Of a stretch of DNA of 64,000 nucleotides, positions 25,755 through 34,919 are shown piece after piece. The first letter of the stretch is position 1; every line of letters starts with the position of its first letter. Source of the DNA: Rikenellaceae bacterium (GTDB lineage: Bacteria; Bacteroidota; Bacteroidia; Bacteroidales; Rikenellaceae). Under the pieces are notes generated by a model. It saw only the letters and a program-made list of their open reading frames with translations, made no database searches and had not been told where the DNA came from. The translations under genes and the position numbers were made by a program. Location: positions 1 through 64,000 of the forward strand of contig SUZO01000002.1 in the NCBI GenBank assembly GCA_015059805.1, in the 5' to 3' direction.

Positions 25755-27515
25755 TTAATCTCTCACTGTTCCGAAATAACTTGAGCGGACAATCAACTCC
25801 TCCAAGTCATATATCTCCTTTAGGCTATCGTTTGTTGCTGCATAATCACAACGCTCAAAATCAAACTCAACAGTCGCCTCAATATCTGTCATTGGCGGAA
25901 ATAGACCAACATACTCCTCTGAAATCAACCCCATAAGTTGCAGCACTGTCGGATAGAGCTGACTATGGCAAAAGATCACATCTTTATTACGCTCATTTTG
26001 CTCCACACAATCCATACCAGCGTTGATAAATATTGCGGGGATATAATCCGACAGAGCCAGCTGCATAGCATCGTTATCCATCGGCACATGGTGGTCAGAG
26101 ACTACAACAATAAGTGTATCATCATACTTTCCACACCCCTTCAGACGGTTGATGAACATTGCAATTTGCTCGTCAAGGTGCTTCGCGCGACGCAGGTACT
26201 CGTGCAAACTCTTGTCAGCAACACCCTCAAAGGTCGCACTGCAATCTATCGTGCTATCATAGGTATAGGGCGAGTGCATATTACTCGGGACAATCAGAGA
26301 GCAGAATGGACTATCTAAGCTCTCAATTTTTTTAGCCGAAAAGTCAAAAAGAGTAGCGTCGTCAATCCACTTATGCTTGTTGTAGCGAACATTTTGACCG
26401 CTCTGCTCTATCTCTTTAAGCCCATATAGCTCCTCAACACCCAGCTGACTGTTTACAACATCCTGCTGCCAGAAGTTGCTATCGGTGCTTACCACCGATA
26501 GTGTGCTGCAATCGCTACTGCTACCCTTAAGCGCTGTGGCAATAGATGGGTAGCGATTATTAGGGAAGTCGGTTACAAATGTGGAGTTGCGTAAGCCATG
26601 CAAACCTGTCATAACGACAAGCTGTCCACCAATAGACTTTCCCCCTTGTGTAAGTTGCTTAACCTTCGGGCAGTAGAGTGTTGTCTTTTGGTTACACAAC
26701 TCATATAGGGTCGGCATATACTCCCTCTGGATAGCCTGAGAGCTAAATGACTCTAAGAGCATTATAACACAATTAGTTTTTGGCGACACTTTGACAGAGG
26801 AGCTCTTCAAAGTGTTTCGCTGAGCCATAATAGCGCTCTCTATCATATCTCGCTCCCTATCTGTCAGCCTCTGCGCCTTGTTTGCATTCCAAATCTGATA
26901 TGACAACGACGGCAGAAGTCCAAAGCCTCTATAGGTCCTTTTTGGCGCCATTGCATAGTTTTGATGTATCTCCTTATGCAACTGGGTGATTTTGAAATCC
27001 CTATAGTTTATAACATATAGAACGGGGCAGAGTGTAATTCCTATAGCAATAGCCAATGTGCCAAAATGGAGTTTATAGTAAAAGTTTGTAAGTCTGCCTT
27101 TAAGTTTATAGTAGGCTAAATATGCAACTATCGGCACTATCAGAAAGAGGATGTCGTACCCGTGCATCAACTCTACAATACTCTGGCTCAGACCCTTTAG
27201 TTGCTGAAACTGCAACATCATATTGAACGGAAAGCAGATGCCAAAAGACCTGAAATAGAGCAAATTAGCGTATGCCAACGGTATGTAAAGGGTTGTAAGA
27301 GCCATCTGAATGGCTATAGAGCGCTTACCAAATATAGAGCAGATAGCCAAAATCAGCGTTGCATGAAATAGAGCATGACCAGCCACACGAATAACATCAA
27401 GCAACAAAAAGGAGTGCTCAAAGATATATAATATAGGACCGAGAGCCTCTATTGCTGCAAAAAAGGCAATGGCGACAAATATAAGTGCAAGATGTACCAA
27501 CTCTTCTCTTCTCAT
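25755..27515 (-). CDS. LTA-synthase-family membrane sulfatase-fold phosphotransferase
   Basis: Five N-terminal membrane helices (to about residue 175) carry a periplasmic alkaline-phosphatase-superfamily domain. Seen: TNCVIMLLESFSSQ (first metal-binding Glu), QLTQGGKSIGGQLVVMTGLHG (nucleophile region, with Ser where LtaS has Thr), IVPSNMHSPYTYDS and DDTLIVVVSDHHVPM (metal-binding Asp-His). Gram-negative relatives transfer phospho-groups such as phosphoglycerol to surface glycans or lipids; the acceptor here is unknown. A -7 box lies about 50 bp upstream. Confidence 0.88.
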   Translation of the reverse strand: MRREELVHLALIFVAIAFFAAIEALGPILYIFEHSFLLLDVIRVAGHALFHATLILAICSIFGKRSIAIQMALTTLYIPLAYANLLYFRSFGICFPFNMMLQFQQLKGLSQSIVELMHGYDILFLIVPIVAYLAYYKLKGRLTNFYYKLHFGTLAIAIGITLCPVLYVINYRDFKITQLHKEIHQNYAMAPKRTYRGFGLLPSLSYQIWNANKAQRLTDRERDMIESAIMAQRNTLKSSSVKVSPKTNCVIMLLESFSSQAIQREYMPTLYELCNQKTTLYCPKVKQLTQGGKSIGGQLVVMTGLHGLRNSTFVTDFPNNRYPSIATALKGSSSDCSTLSVVSTDSNFWQQDVVNSQLGVEELYGLKEIEQSGQNVRYNKHKWIDDATLFDFSAKKIESLDSPFCSLIVPSNMHSPYTYDSTIDCSATFEGVADKSLHEYLRRAKHLDEQIAMFINRLKGCGKYDDTLIVVVSDHHVPMDNDAMQLALSDYIPAIFINAGMDCVEQNERNKDVIFCHSQLYPTVLQLMGLISEEYVGLFPPMTDIEATVEFDFERCDYAATNDSLKEIYDLEELIVRSSYFGTVRD

Positions 27516-27561
27516 AGCGACTCAAATGTAACGGTCAATAGTCTCTGTATAATAAGTAGCA

Positions 27562-27569
27562 CAAAGATA
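27562..27569 (-). promoter_or_regulatory. -7 element of the LTA-synthase-like gene
   Basis: Minus-strand TATCTTTG. The rest of 27516-27817 is AT-rich intergenic DNA; on the plus strand TAGTTTTG at 27760-27767 may serve the exported nitroreductase. Confidence 0.5.
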
Positions 27570-27817
27570 GTCAATTTTTCCTATTAGAGAGCTGAAAAGT
27601 TCCGCTTAATTAGTAGTACAGATAGGTAACATCGGTAAAAATACTGATATTGAGTTTTAATAATGTGAATAAATTTGTAGTATGGATAACTTTAGTTTGT
27701 AGAGTTTGTGTTTGCACTACGCATAGGTGGGGTAAGTTATCCAATGTACCAATAGATTATAGTTTTGAGTAAAATTACAAATCTAACAATAGTAATCAAC
27801 CGTAAAACATTACAATT

Positions 27818-28444
27818 ATGAAACAGATTATCATTACCGTAATTCTCTGTGCCACAGCACTTATCGGCTTACGCCTCGCAGTGCCGCAGCCAGAGCAGAA
27901 GCTCTCAGTGATTGAGGCTATTCACTCTCGCCGAAGCATCCGCGAGTACAAGACCACTCCAGTAGAGCGTGAGAAGCTGCTCACTGTAGCAAAGGCTGGC
28001 ATTGCCGCTCCAAATGCCATGAACCGTCAAGCGTGGGCTGTCCGCATAGTAGATAATAAGGAGTGGATAGACTCCTGCACCGCAGCCTTTGTTAATAGTG
28101 TCAAGGGAACTCCTCTGGGCGATAATCTCCTTACCGATAGCTTCAGAAATATGTTCCGCAACGCCCCTGCAGTAATCTTTGTGGCTGCTGAGCCAAGTGC
28201 TTATGCGGGTGTAGATTGTGGAATTTTGGCTCAGAATGTTATGCTTGCAGCATACGAGTTGGGTCTTGGCACATGCTGCTTAGGTAGCCCTGTAGGCTTT
28301 ATGAACTCTGCTGAGGGTGCAAAATTCCTCAGCGACCTGAATCTTCCTCAGGGTTATGCTCTGCAGTTCGCTATCGCTATAGGCTACCCAGACGAATCTC
28401 CAGAGGCTAAGCCAAGAGACGAGAGCAAGATTGAGATACTATAG
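27818..28444 (+). CDS. Exported or membrane-anchored nitroreductase-family protein
   Basis: Nitroreductase fold (VIEAIHSRRSIREYKTTPV, GIAAPNAMNRQAWAVRIV, VDCGILAQNVMLAAYELGLGTCCLG and QFAIAIGYPDESPEAKPR). It is preceded by a hydrophobic segment KQIIITVILCATALIGLRLAV, which looks like a signal peptide or anchor. Nitroreductases are usually cytoplasmic because they use NAD(P)H, so location and electron donor are open questions. It lies 3 bp before the RibD-C gene. Confidence 0.87.
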   Translation: MKQIIITVILCATALIGLRLAVPQPEQKLSVIEAIHSRRSIREYKTTPVEREKLLTVAKAGIAAPNAMNRQAWAVRIVDNKEWIDSCTAAFVNSVKGTPLGDNLLTDSFRNMFRNAPAVIFVAAEPSAYAGVDCGILAQNVMLAAYELGLGTCCLGSPVGFMNSAEGAKFLSDLNLPQGYALQFAIAIGYPDESPEAKPRDESKIEIL

Positions 28445-28447
28445 AGT

Positions 28448-29119
28448 ATGAGACCATACACAATATGCCACATGATTGCCTCGGTAGATGGGCGCATTGA
28501 TTGCCAGATGACCGAGCAGATTGAGGGTGGGAATGAGTATTATGAGGCTCTTGACGCCCTCGCCTGCCCATCAATGTTGATGGGTCGCGTGACTATGCAG
28601 ATGCACTATGCCCTACCAGAGCCATTTACCACCACCGACACAACACCTATAGGGTGCGAGGCGTACCATGTAGCCACAAAAAGCGCTGCATACTGCGTTG
28701 GCATTGATACCCATGGCTCGCTAAAGTGGGGTGAAAATGAGTTTGACAATCAAGCGCTGCTTATCATCACAGACCAGAATTGCCCACGCAGCTACCATGA
28801 CCGCCTAACTGAGCAGGGCATCTCGTGGATTGCAACGGGAGAGAGTGGTATAGACCTTCATCGTGCAATGGAGTGCCTGCGCACCATCTTTGGTGTTGAG
28901 CGCTTAGCTGTCACTGGCGGAGGACATATCAACGGAGCCTTTTTAGAGGCGGGGCTGCTTGACGAGGTGAGCTTTATGGTCGCCCCAGGCATTGACGGCA
29001 GAGCCAATATGGCTGCAGCCTTTGATGGCATTGCAGACAAACATCGCCCCGCAACAAAATTACACCTCTATAGCGTAAAACAGCTCGGCGAGACGGTCTG
29101 GATGCGGTATAAGTTGTAA
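28448..29119 (+). CDS. RibD C-terminal-domain / dihydrofolate reductase-like protein
   Basis: Stand-alone reductase domain of the RibD-C/DHFR superfamily: YTICHMIASVDGRIDCQM at the start, ALACPSMLMGRVTMQMHYALPEP, and VERLAVTGGGHINGAFLEAGLLDEVSFMVAPGIDG as the NADPH-binding part. No deaminase domain, so riboflavin synthesis cannot be assumed; many such proteins have unknown substrates. Co-transcribed with the exported nitroreductase. Confidence 0.88.
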   Translation: MRPYTICHMIASVDGRIDCQMTEQIEGGNEYYEALDALACPSMLMGRVTMQMHYALPEPFTTTDTTPIGCEAYHVATKSAAYCVGIDTHGSLKWGENEFDNQALLIITDQNCPRSYHDRLTEQGISWIATGESGIDLHRAMECLRTIFGVERLAVTGGGHINGAFLEAGLLDEVSFMVAPGIDGRANMAAAFDGIADKHRPATKLHLYSVKQLGETVWMRYKL

Positions 29120-29133
29120 TTTGCCGCTATTCC

Positions 29134-29181
29134 AACGAAAAGGGAGTGTCTAACAAGTTTTTTAGACACTCCCTTTTCGTT
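29134..29181. terminator. Strong stem-loop between converging transcripts
   Basis: A perfect 19-bp stem (AACGAAAAGGGAGTGTCTA and its complement) with a loop of about 10 nt, 15 bp after the RibD-C stop. It should end the plus-strand pair and may also meet the fimbrial operon transcript. Confidence 0.85.
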
Positions 29182-29250
29182 AGAAGTTGTATAACAAGAG
29201 GGATTTTGAGGGCAAGCATAACGCAGAAAGCGCCTTGTTAGACAGCTTCT

Positions 29251-32200
29251 TTATCTCTCTACATCGCGCACACAACGCGACATTGTCGAGCGTTGACCCG
29301 ACTCGCGGAGACTATTCTCCATATAGATATTTCGTGAGTCGCGCGACCAGCCGGTCTTCTGCTGGTTACTCACACTTGGATCCACCTCTGTAGGCTTTGG
29401 ATTGCTACCATTCATACCGTAGGAGTAGTAGGTGCGGGTATAAGCCTGATAGCAGTTTGTCCAGAATGAAGAGGCGCAGTAGAAGTGCATCAGGGTCATC
29501 TCGCGCTGATTTGGCAGTCGGTAGCCATCTGGACAGTATGGATTATCGCCCAACGAGCGGTCGATATTTGCCTGCATATCTCGGAATGTTATCGCACTAT
29601 AGCTTGGACAGTTGAGCGATGTTGCCTCAAACTGCCAATAGAGTCGGTTTTGAGCCGATAGCTCGTCTGAATATACAAGGTCTACGCCCTCTTGACCTAA
29701 GTAACGGATAGACTTCTCATTCAGATAGTTAAGGTCAAATAGTGGCACGGCATCTGTACCCTTAACCTGCACGTAGTCGGTAGCCGTATCGGTCAAAACG
29801 GCATCATCAGTATCATCCATACCGAGATTTCGCACACAACGCACCTCCCAACGAGTCATACGACCCCAATCTGTTGAACCCTTAAGGTCACCAATTGAGG
29901 AGCCCTCCTCCGCCCAGACAATATATGGGGTATTACTATTGCCAGCATAGCCAGTGCTGGAGACGATATGCTGACGCCATACTGTCTCGTCATTACTATC
30001 CTTCTCGCTTGCCGTACGCTTATAAAGACGCGCGGTGTTATCAATACCATCAGCACCCATCCACACACCAATAAGCTGCTTAATAGATGCCATATACCAA
30101 CGCACCTCTCCTGGGTCAATTACTCCGTTACCATTATTGTCGCGGTTGCGGGTCATACAAGAGTAGCGGAGATATTTATAGTTAGCATCGTTCTGAGTGC
30201 CATCACGAAGTAGCGACTCTTCGTTTGTAGCGTTGAGATTTAGGTACTTATCCCAGCGCACGCCCGTTGTGAAGTTGGTGTTATTAGCACCCACAAGACC
30301 CCACTCACGCAGTGTGTTAAGGCGACCATTATAGTCGTCACCATTTCCGCGGTCCTCACTTGTGCCAGTGCCAGCAGGGTCATAAGTGAGCTTTTCATAC
30401 TCGTCAAAGTGCTCTGTACCCCACGCGGTCTGAAGGTCGGCGTGATTTTGGTTGTAGACGGTCTGAATTGAGCGCTGCTGGATGGTGTATGATGAGCCGA
30501 CGACTGTACTCTCCTTATCAAGGCTCTCCTTTGTATCAGAGAGGATGTGCATCAGACGCATATTATCCTGATTGACAACACGTTTCCAGAGCAGCGGTCC
30601 TGCATTTGAGGTAAATGGATGCTCGTCATAGTAAAACTCGTTTACAAAGGCTGTAACCACTAAATGCCCATTGCGGTCAAACTCGTTTGGCAGCCCTGCA
30701 TCGTAAGCTGTCTTCTGCTCGCGCAAGAACTTTACAAGCTCGTCTACATACATCGTCTTTCCGTCAGATGTAGGGTATGGGTTGCCATTATCGTCTACCT
30801 TCGTAGAGTGCGGGATGTAGAGCATTCGCTCTGTAGAGTATGTGTTGCTCCACTTCTCATTAAGCCTAAACTCCACCCACTTAAAGTCGAGACCCGTTGT
30901 CACATCTGTGCCGTTAATAACTGTCGGCTTGCCCTCGCTAAATGGGGTGCGGACATACCAAGTGACATCATCCGCCTTGATATACTTCTGGTCAAAGCTC
31001 ATAACGTGGGTCTCATAGTGAGCATCGCAGTCAAAAATCTCCTGCAGTGCGATTGTTACCTCTCCTGTAGCTCCTGGGGCATTCTCAGTAACGCCCTCTG
31101 TATCATCATTTGAGCTATCTACCTCAACACGGATGTCGTTTACACCATTTATGGTGATGGTATATGTGTAGGCAGTATTGCGCTCAGTGCTAAAGTCGGC
31201 AGGTCCTGTGTGCGAGAAGTCGCCCAAGTGGACCACATAACGCACCTCAGCGCTAAGTGTACAGCCATTCTTAACCTCCGAGTCGGAGATAGCATAGTCA
31301 GTATTCATCGTCAGACGACCCGTAAGAACAACATAGGTAGAGTTGTTATTGGCATACTCCCACTCGCCATTCATACCCTCGCTATCCTTTATCTGTCGCT
31401 CGCGGTCACTATACTGCGTTGGTGTTTTTTTAGGCTTGAGGGCATTCTCAAGCAGGTAGAAGGAGAATCCGTAGCGGATTTTGTCGTCATCCATCGTGGT
31501 CGTTGAGCCAACCTCGTAGACATCCTCATCCTCAACATTCTTTGTCGGAGTGTCAAAATATCCCTGTGCAGAGTCTGCTGTCGGAAGACCATACTTACCC
31601 CTTACACCCCTATCCATAAGGTATGTATCACTTGAGACGTTGAATATCTGCCACTTCTTAAGCTCAAAAGAGTCTATATCATCATTGCCCACCTTAACCC
31701 AGAAGCGCACCTTGGCATCAATACGGCAGAGCTGGAGCGTTCCTGAGAGGGCGGCAGTATTTACAGGCGATAGTTCGCCAGTCATCGGAAAGTATCCACT
31801 TCTCTCAACAAACTCCTGATTGAGCGATACGACCATATTGAGCAGCTCGTCTTGATGTTGCACCTGATTAAGCAGCTCTGGCGAGATGCTCACCATCTTG
31901 GAGTCAATATTTGAAATACCGAAGATTTTACAACCTGTGCGGGCAATAGTATGGATTTTTATTGTTCCAGAACAATCCTGGCTATCCCCCTCAGGGACAG
32001 TCACATACCACGCATCTTCTGCAGATGCAGCTACGTCAGCTGTAGAGTCAAGCACATCGGCAACATCAAAGTAGCGACCATAAATCTTGTTACCCTCACT
32101 GTCAAAGATATATATGTAGAGGTTATAAATCTTCGCCTCGTCAGAGATCTCTGGCATAGTCTGACGGGTGACAATATTGTTGTCAATATCATGCGCTCCA

Positions 32201-32319
32201 AAGTTGAGAATCATCTCCACAGGCTCCCCATCTGCAACCACAGCGCTATCAATATCGTTGTTTGTGCAGCTGCTCAAGCAGAGTAGCGTGAGTAGTATGT
32301 ATAGCAGTAGTCTGTTCAT
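29251..32319 (-). CDS. Large fimbrial tip-like lipoprotein, DUF4906 type
   Basis: Last and largest gene of the fimbrial operon (1,022 residues). Lipoprotein signal YILLTLLCLSSCTNN (Cys18); a fimbrillin-like N-terminal part with a possible processing site after Arg52 (IVTRQTM); a DUF4906-type middle region; and a C-terminal lectin-like domain with CPDGYRLPNQREMTLMHFYC, SFWTNCY and MSRCVRDVER, like DUF1566. In pili of this class such large, last-encoded proteins are thought to sit at the tip and bind ligands. It follows the 32335 gene by 15 bp. Confidence 0.82.
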   Translation of the reverse strand: MNRLLLYILLTLLCLSSCTNNDIDSAVVADGEPVEMILNFGAHDIDNNIVTRQTMPEISDEAKIYNLYIYIFDSEGNKIYGRYFDVADVLDSTADVAASAEDAWYVTVPEGDSQDCSGTIKIHTIARTGCKIFGISNIDSKMVSISPELLNQVQHQDELLNMVVSLNQEFVERSGYFPMTGELSPVNTAALSGTLQLCRIDAKVRFWVKVGNDDIDSFELKKWQIFNVSSDTYLMDRGVRGKYGLPTADSAQGYFDTPTKNVEDEDVYEVGSTTTMDDDKIRYGFSFYLLENALKPKKTPTQYSDRERQIKDSEGMNGEWEYANNNSTYVVLTGRLTMNTDYAISDSEVKNGCTLSAEVRYVVHLGDFSHTGPADFSTERNTAYTYTITINGVNDIRVEVDSSNDDTEGVTENAPGATGEVTIALQEIFDCDAHYETHVMSFDQKYIKADDVTWYVRTPFSEGKPTVINGTDVTTGLDFKWVEFRLNEKWSNTYSTERMLYIPHSTKVDDNGNPYPTSDGKTMYVDELVKFLREQKTAYDAGLPNEFDRNGHLVVTAFVNEFYYDEHPFTSNAGPLLWKRVVNQDNMRLMHILSDTKESLDKESTVVGSSYTIQQRSIQTVYNQNHADLQTAWGTEHFDEYEKLTYDPAGTGTSEDRGNGDDYNGRLNTLREWGLVGANNTNFTTGVRWDKYLNLNATNEESLLRDGTQNDANYKYLRYSCMTRNRDNNGNGVIDPGEVRWYMASIKQLIGVWMGADGIDNTARLYKRTASEKDSNDETVWRQHIVSSTGYAGNSNTPYIVWAEEGSSIGDLKGSTDWGRMTRWEVRCVRNLGMDDTDDAVLTDTATDYVQVKGTDAVPLFDLNYLNEKSIRYLGQEGVDLVYSDELSAQNRLYWQFEATSLNCPSYSAITFRDMQANIDRSLGDNPYCPDGYRLPNQREMTLMHFYCASSFWTNCYQAYTRTYYSYGMNGSNPKPTEVDPSVSNQQKTGWSRDSRNIYMENSLRESGQRSTMSRCVRDVER

Positions 32320-32334
32320 CTCACAATCTGTCTG

Positions 32335-33738
32335 TTAATTAAACTCTGTCTCCTCGTTCTTCTCTACCCACGGCACTACGGTAAAGTTAAACTGACCATC
32401 TGTCTGATTAAAGTAGGCATTTACAACTATCTTAATATGCTGATTTCTAAGCTGCTCTGTCATTGGTACTACAGCTGCAGTCTGTTTATCAACAATATTT
32501 ATCTGGCTGTTGCTTATTGTCGCAGTTTTGCCAGCGCTCTTCTGTACAATCCAGTCGCGAGTTTGGGCATTACCTATTGAGAAGGTGGCACTGCCGCTAT
32601 TGTCGCGCAGGTAGTATGTACTTCTGCTGTAGTAGGATATGCGCAGATAACCACTATTGATTGCAAAGGTAAGGTTGCTACCAGAGTTTGCCGCTGCAAT
32701 GCCACGGTAGTAGCGGTTGCCCGTTGCCACATTGGTCATATAACCACTATTTGTGCTACTAAAACGCCATAGTGCGTGGTCTGCGCTTAGGGCGTTATCT
32801 ACAGACGAGACTACAGCCATAGAACCCGATCCGTTATCTACAAGGTAGCGACCGGTATTGCGGTTTTTGAGCATAAAGCTATCCGAAGTGTTTATAGAGG
32901 TCACCGTCTCAGTGCCACCGCTACCCACCTTAGCCGTAAGGCTCATGGTGTATGATGAGGCGCGATTCTCAAAGAGTGGTGTTTGGTATATACACTGCTC
33001 GGTAGCTGCTGGAACGACTATATCTGTGCCGCCAGTGTATGTATCATAGAGTGGTAGGCTGCGGTAAGTGACCGATGTCGGAATAACCCCATCCTTTGGC
33101 AGTATATAACTTGTAGATGGGTTGAAGTTGCTGAACGACACATCATCAATCTGCATCGGATAGTCAGAGTGGTTGTAGAGCCTTACCTCAAACAGCACCA
33201 CTGGGCGCAACATCTCAATGGTAGTTGAAGAGTTCTCCACGCCAACACTCACAGCCTTTGCAGCAGTGAGAAGGAGCGGGTGGCTGTCGTCTATCACAGG
33301 CGTTGTGCGAGAGGTTAGGGTTGTAAAGAGGGTGTTGCTATCGAAAGTCCCCCCAACAGAGAGCTGGTCAAGCATCGTTTTGCCCTCCGCAAGCAATGCT
33401 CGCTCAGTATTTGCGTATGCATAGAGCATATAGTTGCCCACATCAAGATTGACAAAGGTCACGCTCTTTATCTTCTGCTCCTCACCCGTTAGGGCTGCTA
33501 TGCGCTGAATTTCAGAGATGCGTCCCATAGAGTTTACAAGCACAAGGGTAAGGTCCTCCATACCGCCTCCTGTATATATGTCACCATCACCAGGCGTTAC
33601 AGCACGAGTAGGCACTGCAGTAGTAAGCTCTACAGTCAAAGAGCCACCCCCCGACAGCTCTCTGTCAAGGTCGTGCTGACTACAACCCGCAAAGGTTGTC
33701 AGCAGCGCAAGCACCAATATGTAGACCAATCTTTTCAT
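32335..33738 (-). CDS. Fimbrial subunit lipoprotein with internal ricin-like domain
   Basis: Lipoprotein signal VLALLTTFAGCSQ (Cys19), then a fimbrillin-type beta-sandwich with AVPTRAVTPGDG (possible cleavage after Arg45), LTLVLVNSMGRISEI and VNLDVGNYMLYAYAN. Residues about 286-402 look like an inserted beta-trefoil/ricin-type domain: FMLKNRNTGRYLVDN, HALWRFSSTNSGYMTNVATGNRYYRG and RDWIVQK. The fimbrillin fold resumes after it (IKIVVNAYFNQTDGQFNFTV). It is probably an accessory or adhesive subunit. It lies 3 bp after the 33742 gene. Confidence 0.78.
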   Translation of the reverse strand: MKRLVYILVLALLTTFAGCSQHDLDRELSGGGSLTVELTTAVPTRAVTPGDGDIYTGGGMEDLTLVLVNSMGRISEIQRIAALTGEEQKIKSVTFVNLDVGNYMLYAYANTERALLAEGKTMLDQLSVGGTFDSNTLFTTLTSRTTPVIDDSHPLLLTAAKAVSVGVENSSTTIEMLRPVVLFEVRLYNHSDYPMQIDDVSFSNFNPSTSYILPKDGVIPTSVTYRSLPLYDTYTGGTDIVVPAATEQCIYQTPLFENRASSYTMSLTAKVGSGGTETVTSINTSDSFMLKNRNTGRYLVDNGSGSMAVVSSVDNALSADHALWRFSSTNSGYMTNVATGNRYYRGIAAANSGSNLTFAINSGYLRISYYSRSTYYLRDNSGSATFSIGNAQTRDWIVQKSAGKTATISNSQINIVDKQTAAVVPMTEQLRNQHIKIVVNAYFNQTDGQFNFTVVPWVEKNEETEFN

Positions 33739-33741
33739 CCG

Positions 33742-34773
33742 TTAAAATACTAAATCTCCAACTGAGGCATCAACCTCATCCCACTCTGTTGTACGCACCT
33801 GAACATCAAACTTATCAGGCTGCACGGTTATCACGTATATATACTTTCTACCTGCACGCCAAACCATATCCTCGCCAGCACTGTTCTTTGTAGGCAGGGC
33901 AACGGTCATAGTTATTGTATCTGTTGTCGCCCACTTAACATCAAGGGTAAAGGTTATGCTTGGCGCTGCAACATCCTGACCGACAACAAGCGACTGCGGC
34001 AAAAAGAGGTCAAACTCCTCTGGATAGTCATCTGCCGACTCTGGAATTACACGACCCTCGCTACTGCTCCACTCTCGTAGACGCTCCGAAGCCATAATAT
34101 CATCTGGATTTACATAGCTACGAGCACCATAGACCCACTTATCAGTCACGTCGGGCTTTGTGTCGGTCATATCATACGGCAGCGCTCCGATGTAGTTAAG
34201 GCTGGTGAAGAATAGATGCTTAAGTCTATACTCACACTCCGCATCTGGAGCTTGGAACTTAACCGTAACGGCTGAGAGTGTATGGTGGAAGTTTAGCTCT
34301 ACAGGATTGCCGTTATTCTTTGTCGGACAACCCACATAGGCAACCATCATGTCGTCATTGCGCTGTAGCATATTGTACTCAAGGGCGAGTGTTCGCGCCG
34401 TTGCAGTACCTAAGACCACTGACGAGGCTGGCCAGTAGGCTCTAAACTCATAGCTGCCATCCATCTGCCAGTGCTGAATTGGGTCATAAATCCACCCCGT
34501 AGGGGCATTATCGTCTGTTGTATAGCTCACTTTGACATCATGGAACACCTCCTTGCGGTCACCATTGGCACGAATCCAATCTCCATAGACAGAGAATGGC
34601 TCTGCACGGAACGCCTCCTCATCAGAGCTGCCGATAAGTGTCGCCGCACGAGTACCACCACCCTTTTGTGTACCAAAGGCGATAGTGTTGTCAGAGCCAT
34701 TCTCTGAGCTATCTACCTTGATGCACGAAACGAGCGATAACGCAATGCAAAGTATGTATACAAATCTCGTCAT
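33742..34773 (-). CDS. Fimbrillin-family accessory subunit (Mfa-like)
   Basis: Fimbrillin-A-associated (Mfa_like_1) protein: lipoprotein signal CIALSLVSCIK (Cys17), KGGGTRAATLIG with a possible processing Arg42, WIYDPIQHWQMDGSYEFRAYWP, VELNFHHTLSAVTVKFQ, and the C-terminal WRAGRKYIYVITVQPDKFDVQVRTTEWDEVD. These match pilins assembled by donor-strand exchange after removal of the N-terminal peptide. It follows the major fimbrillin after a 146-bp gap that holds a hairpin and a polypurine tract. Confidence 0.88.
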   Translation of the reverse strand: MTRFVYILCIALSLVSCIKVDSSENGSDNTIAFGTQKGGGTRAATLIGSSDEEAFRAEPFSVYGDWIRANGDRKEVFHDVKVSYTTDDNAPTGWIYDPIQHWQMDGSYEFRAYWPASSVVLGTATARTLALEYNMLQRNDDMMVAYVGCPTKNNGNPVELNFHHTLSAVTVKFQAPDAECEYRLKHLFFTSLNYIGALPYDMTDTKPDVTDKWVYGARSYVNPDDIMASERLREWSSSEGRVIPESADDYPEEFDLFLPQSLVVGQDVAAPSITFTLDVKWATTDTITMTVALPTKNSAGEDMVWRAGRKYIYVITVQPDKFDVQVRTTEWDEVDASVGDLVF

Positions 34774-34815
34774 TCGGTCTCTTCCTCTCTTTTATTTGGG
34801 GTTTGTCAGTACTAT

Positions 34816-34906
34816 CCTCTTCTCTCCACTCCTCTCCACGCCTCTCCTCTCCTGCCCATCTTACTCGCCCCCTTGGTGAGTATTGAGGGTTATCAGCCCT
34901 CAATAC
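34816..34906 (-). promoter_or_regulatory. Hairpin and polypurine tract inside the fimbrial operon
   Basis: On the transcribed (minus) strand, GTATTGAGGG / CCCTCAATAC forms a 10-bp hairpin 14 bp after the major fimbrillin stop. An almost pure A/G stretch of about 45 nt (GGAGAGGAGAGG-like) comes before the next gene. There is no T tract, so this looks more like an mRNA processing or stability site than a full terminator. Confidence 0.5.
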
Positions 34907-34919
34907 CCTAAATGGTTGT

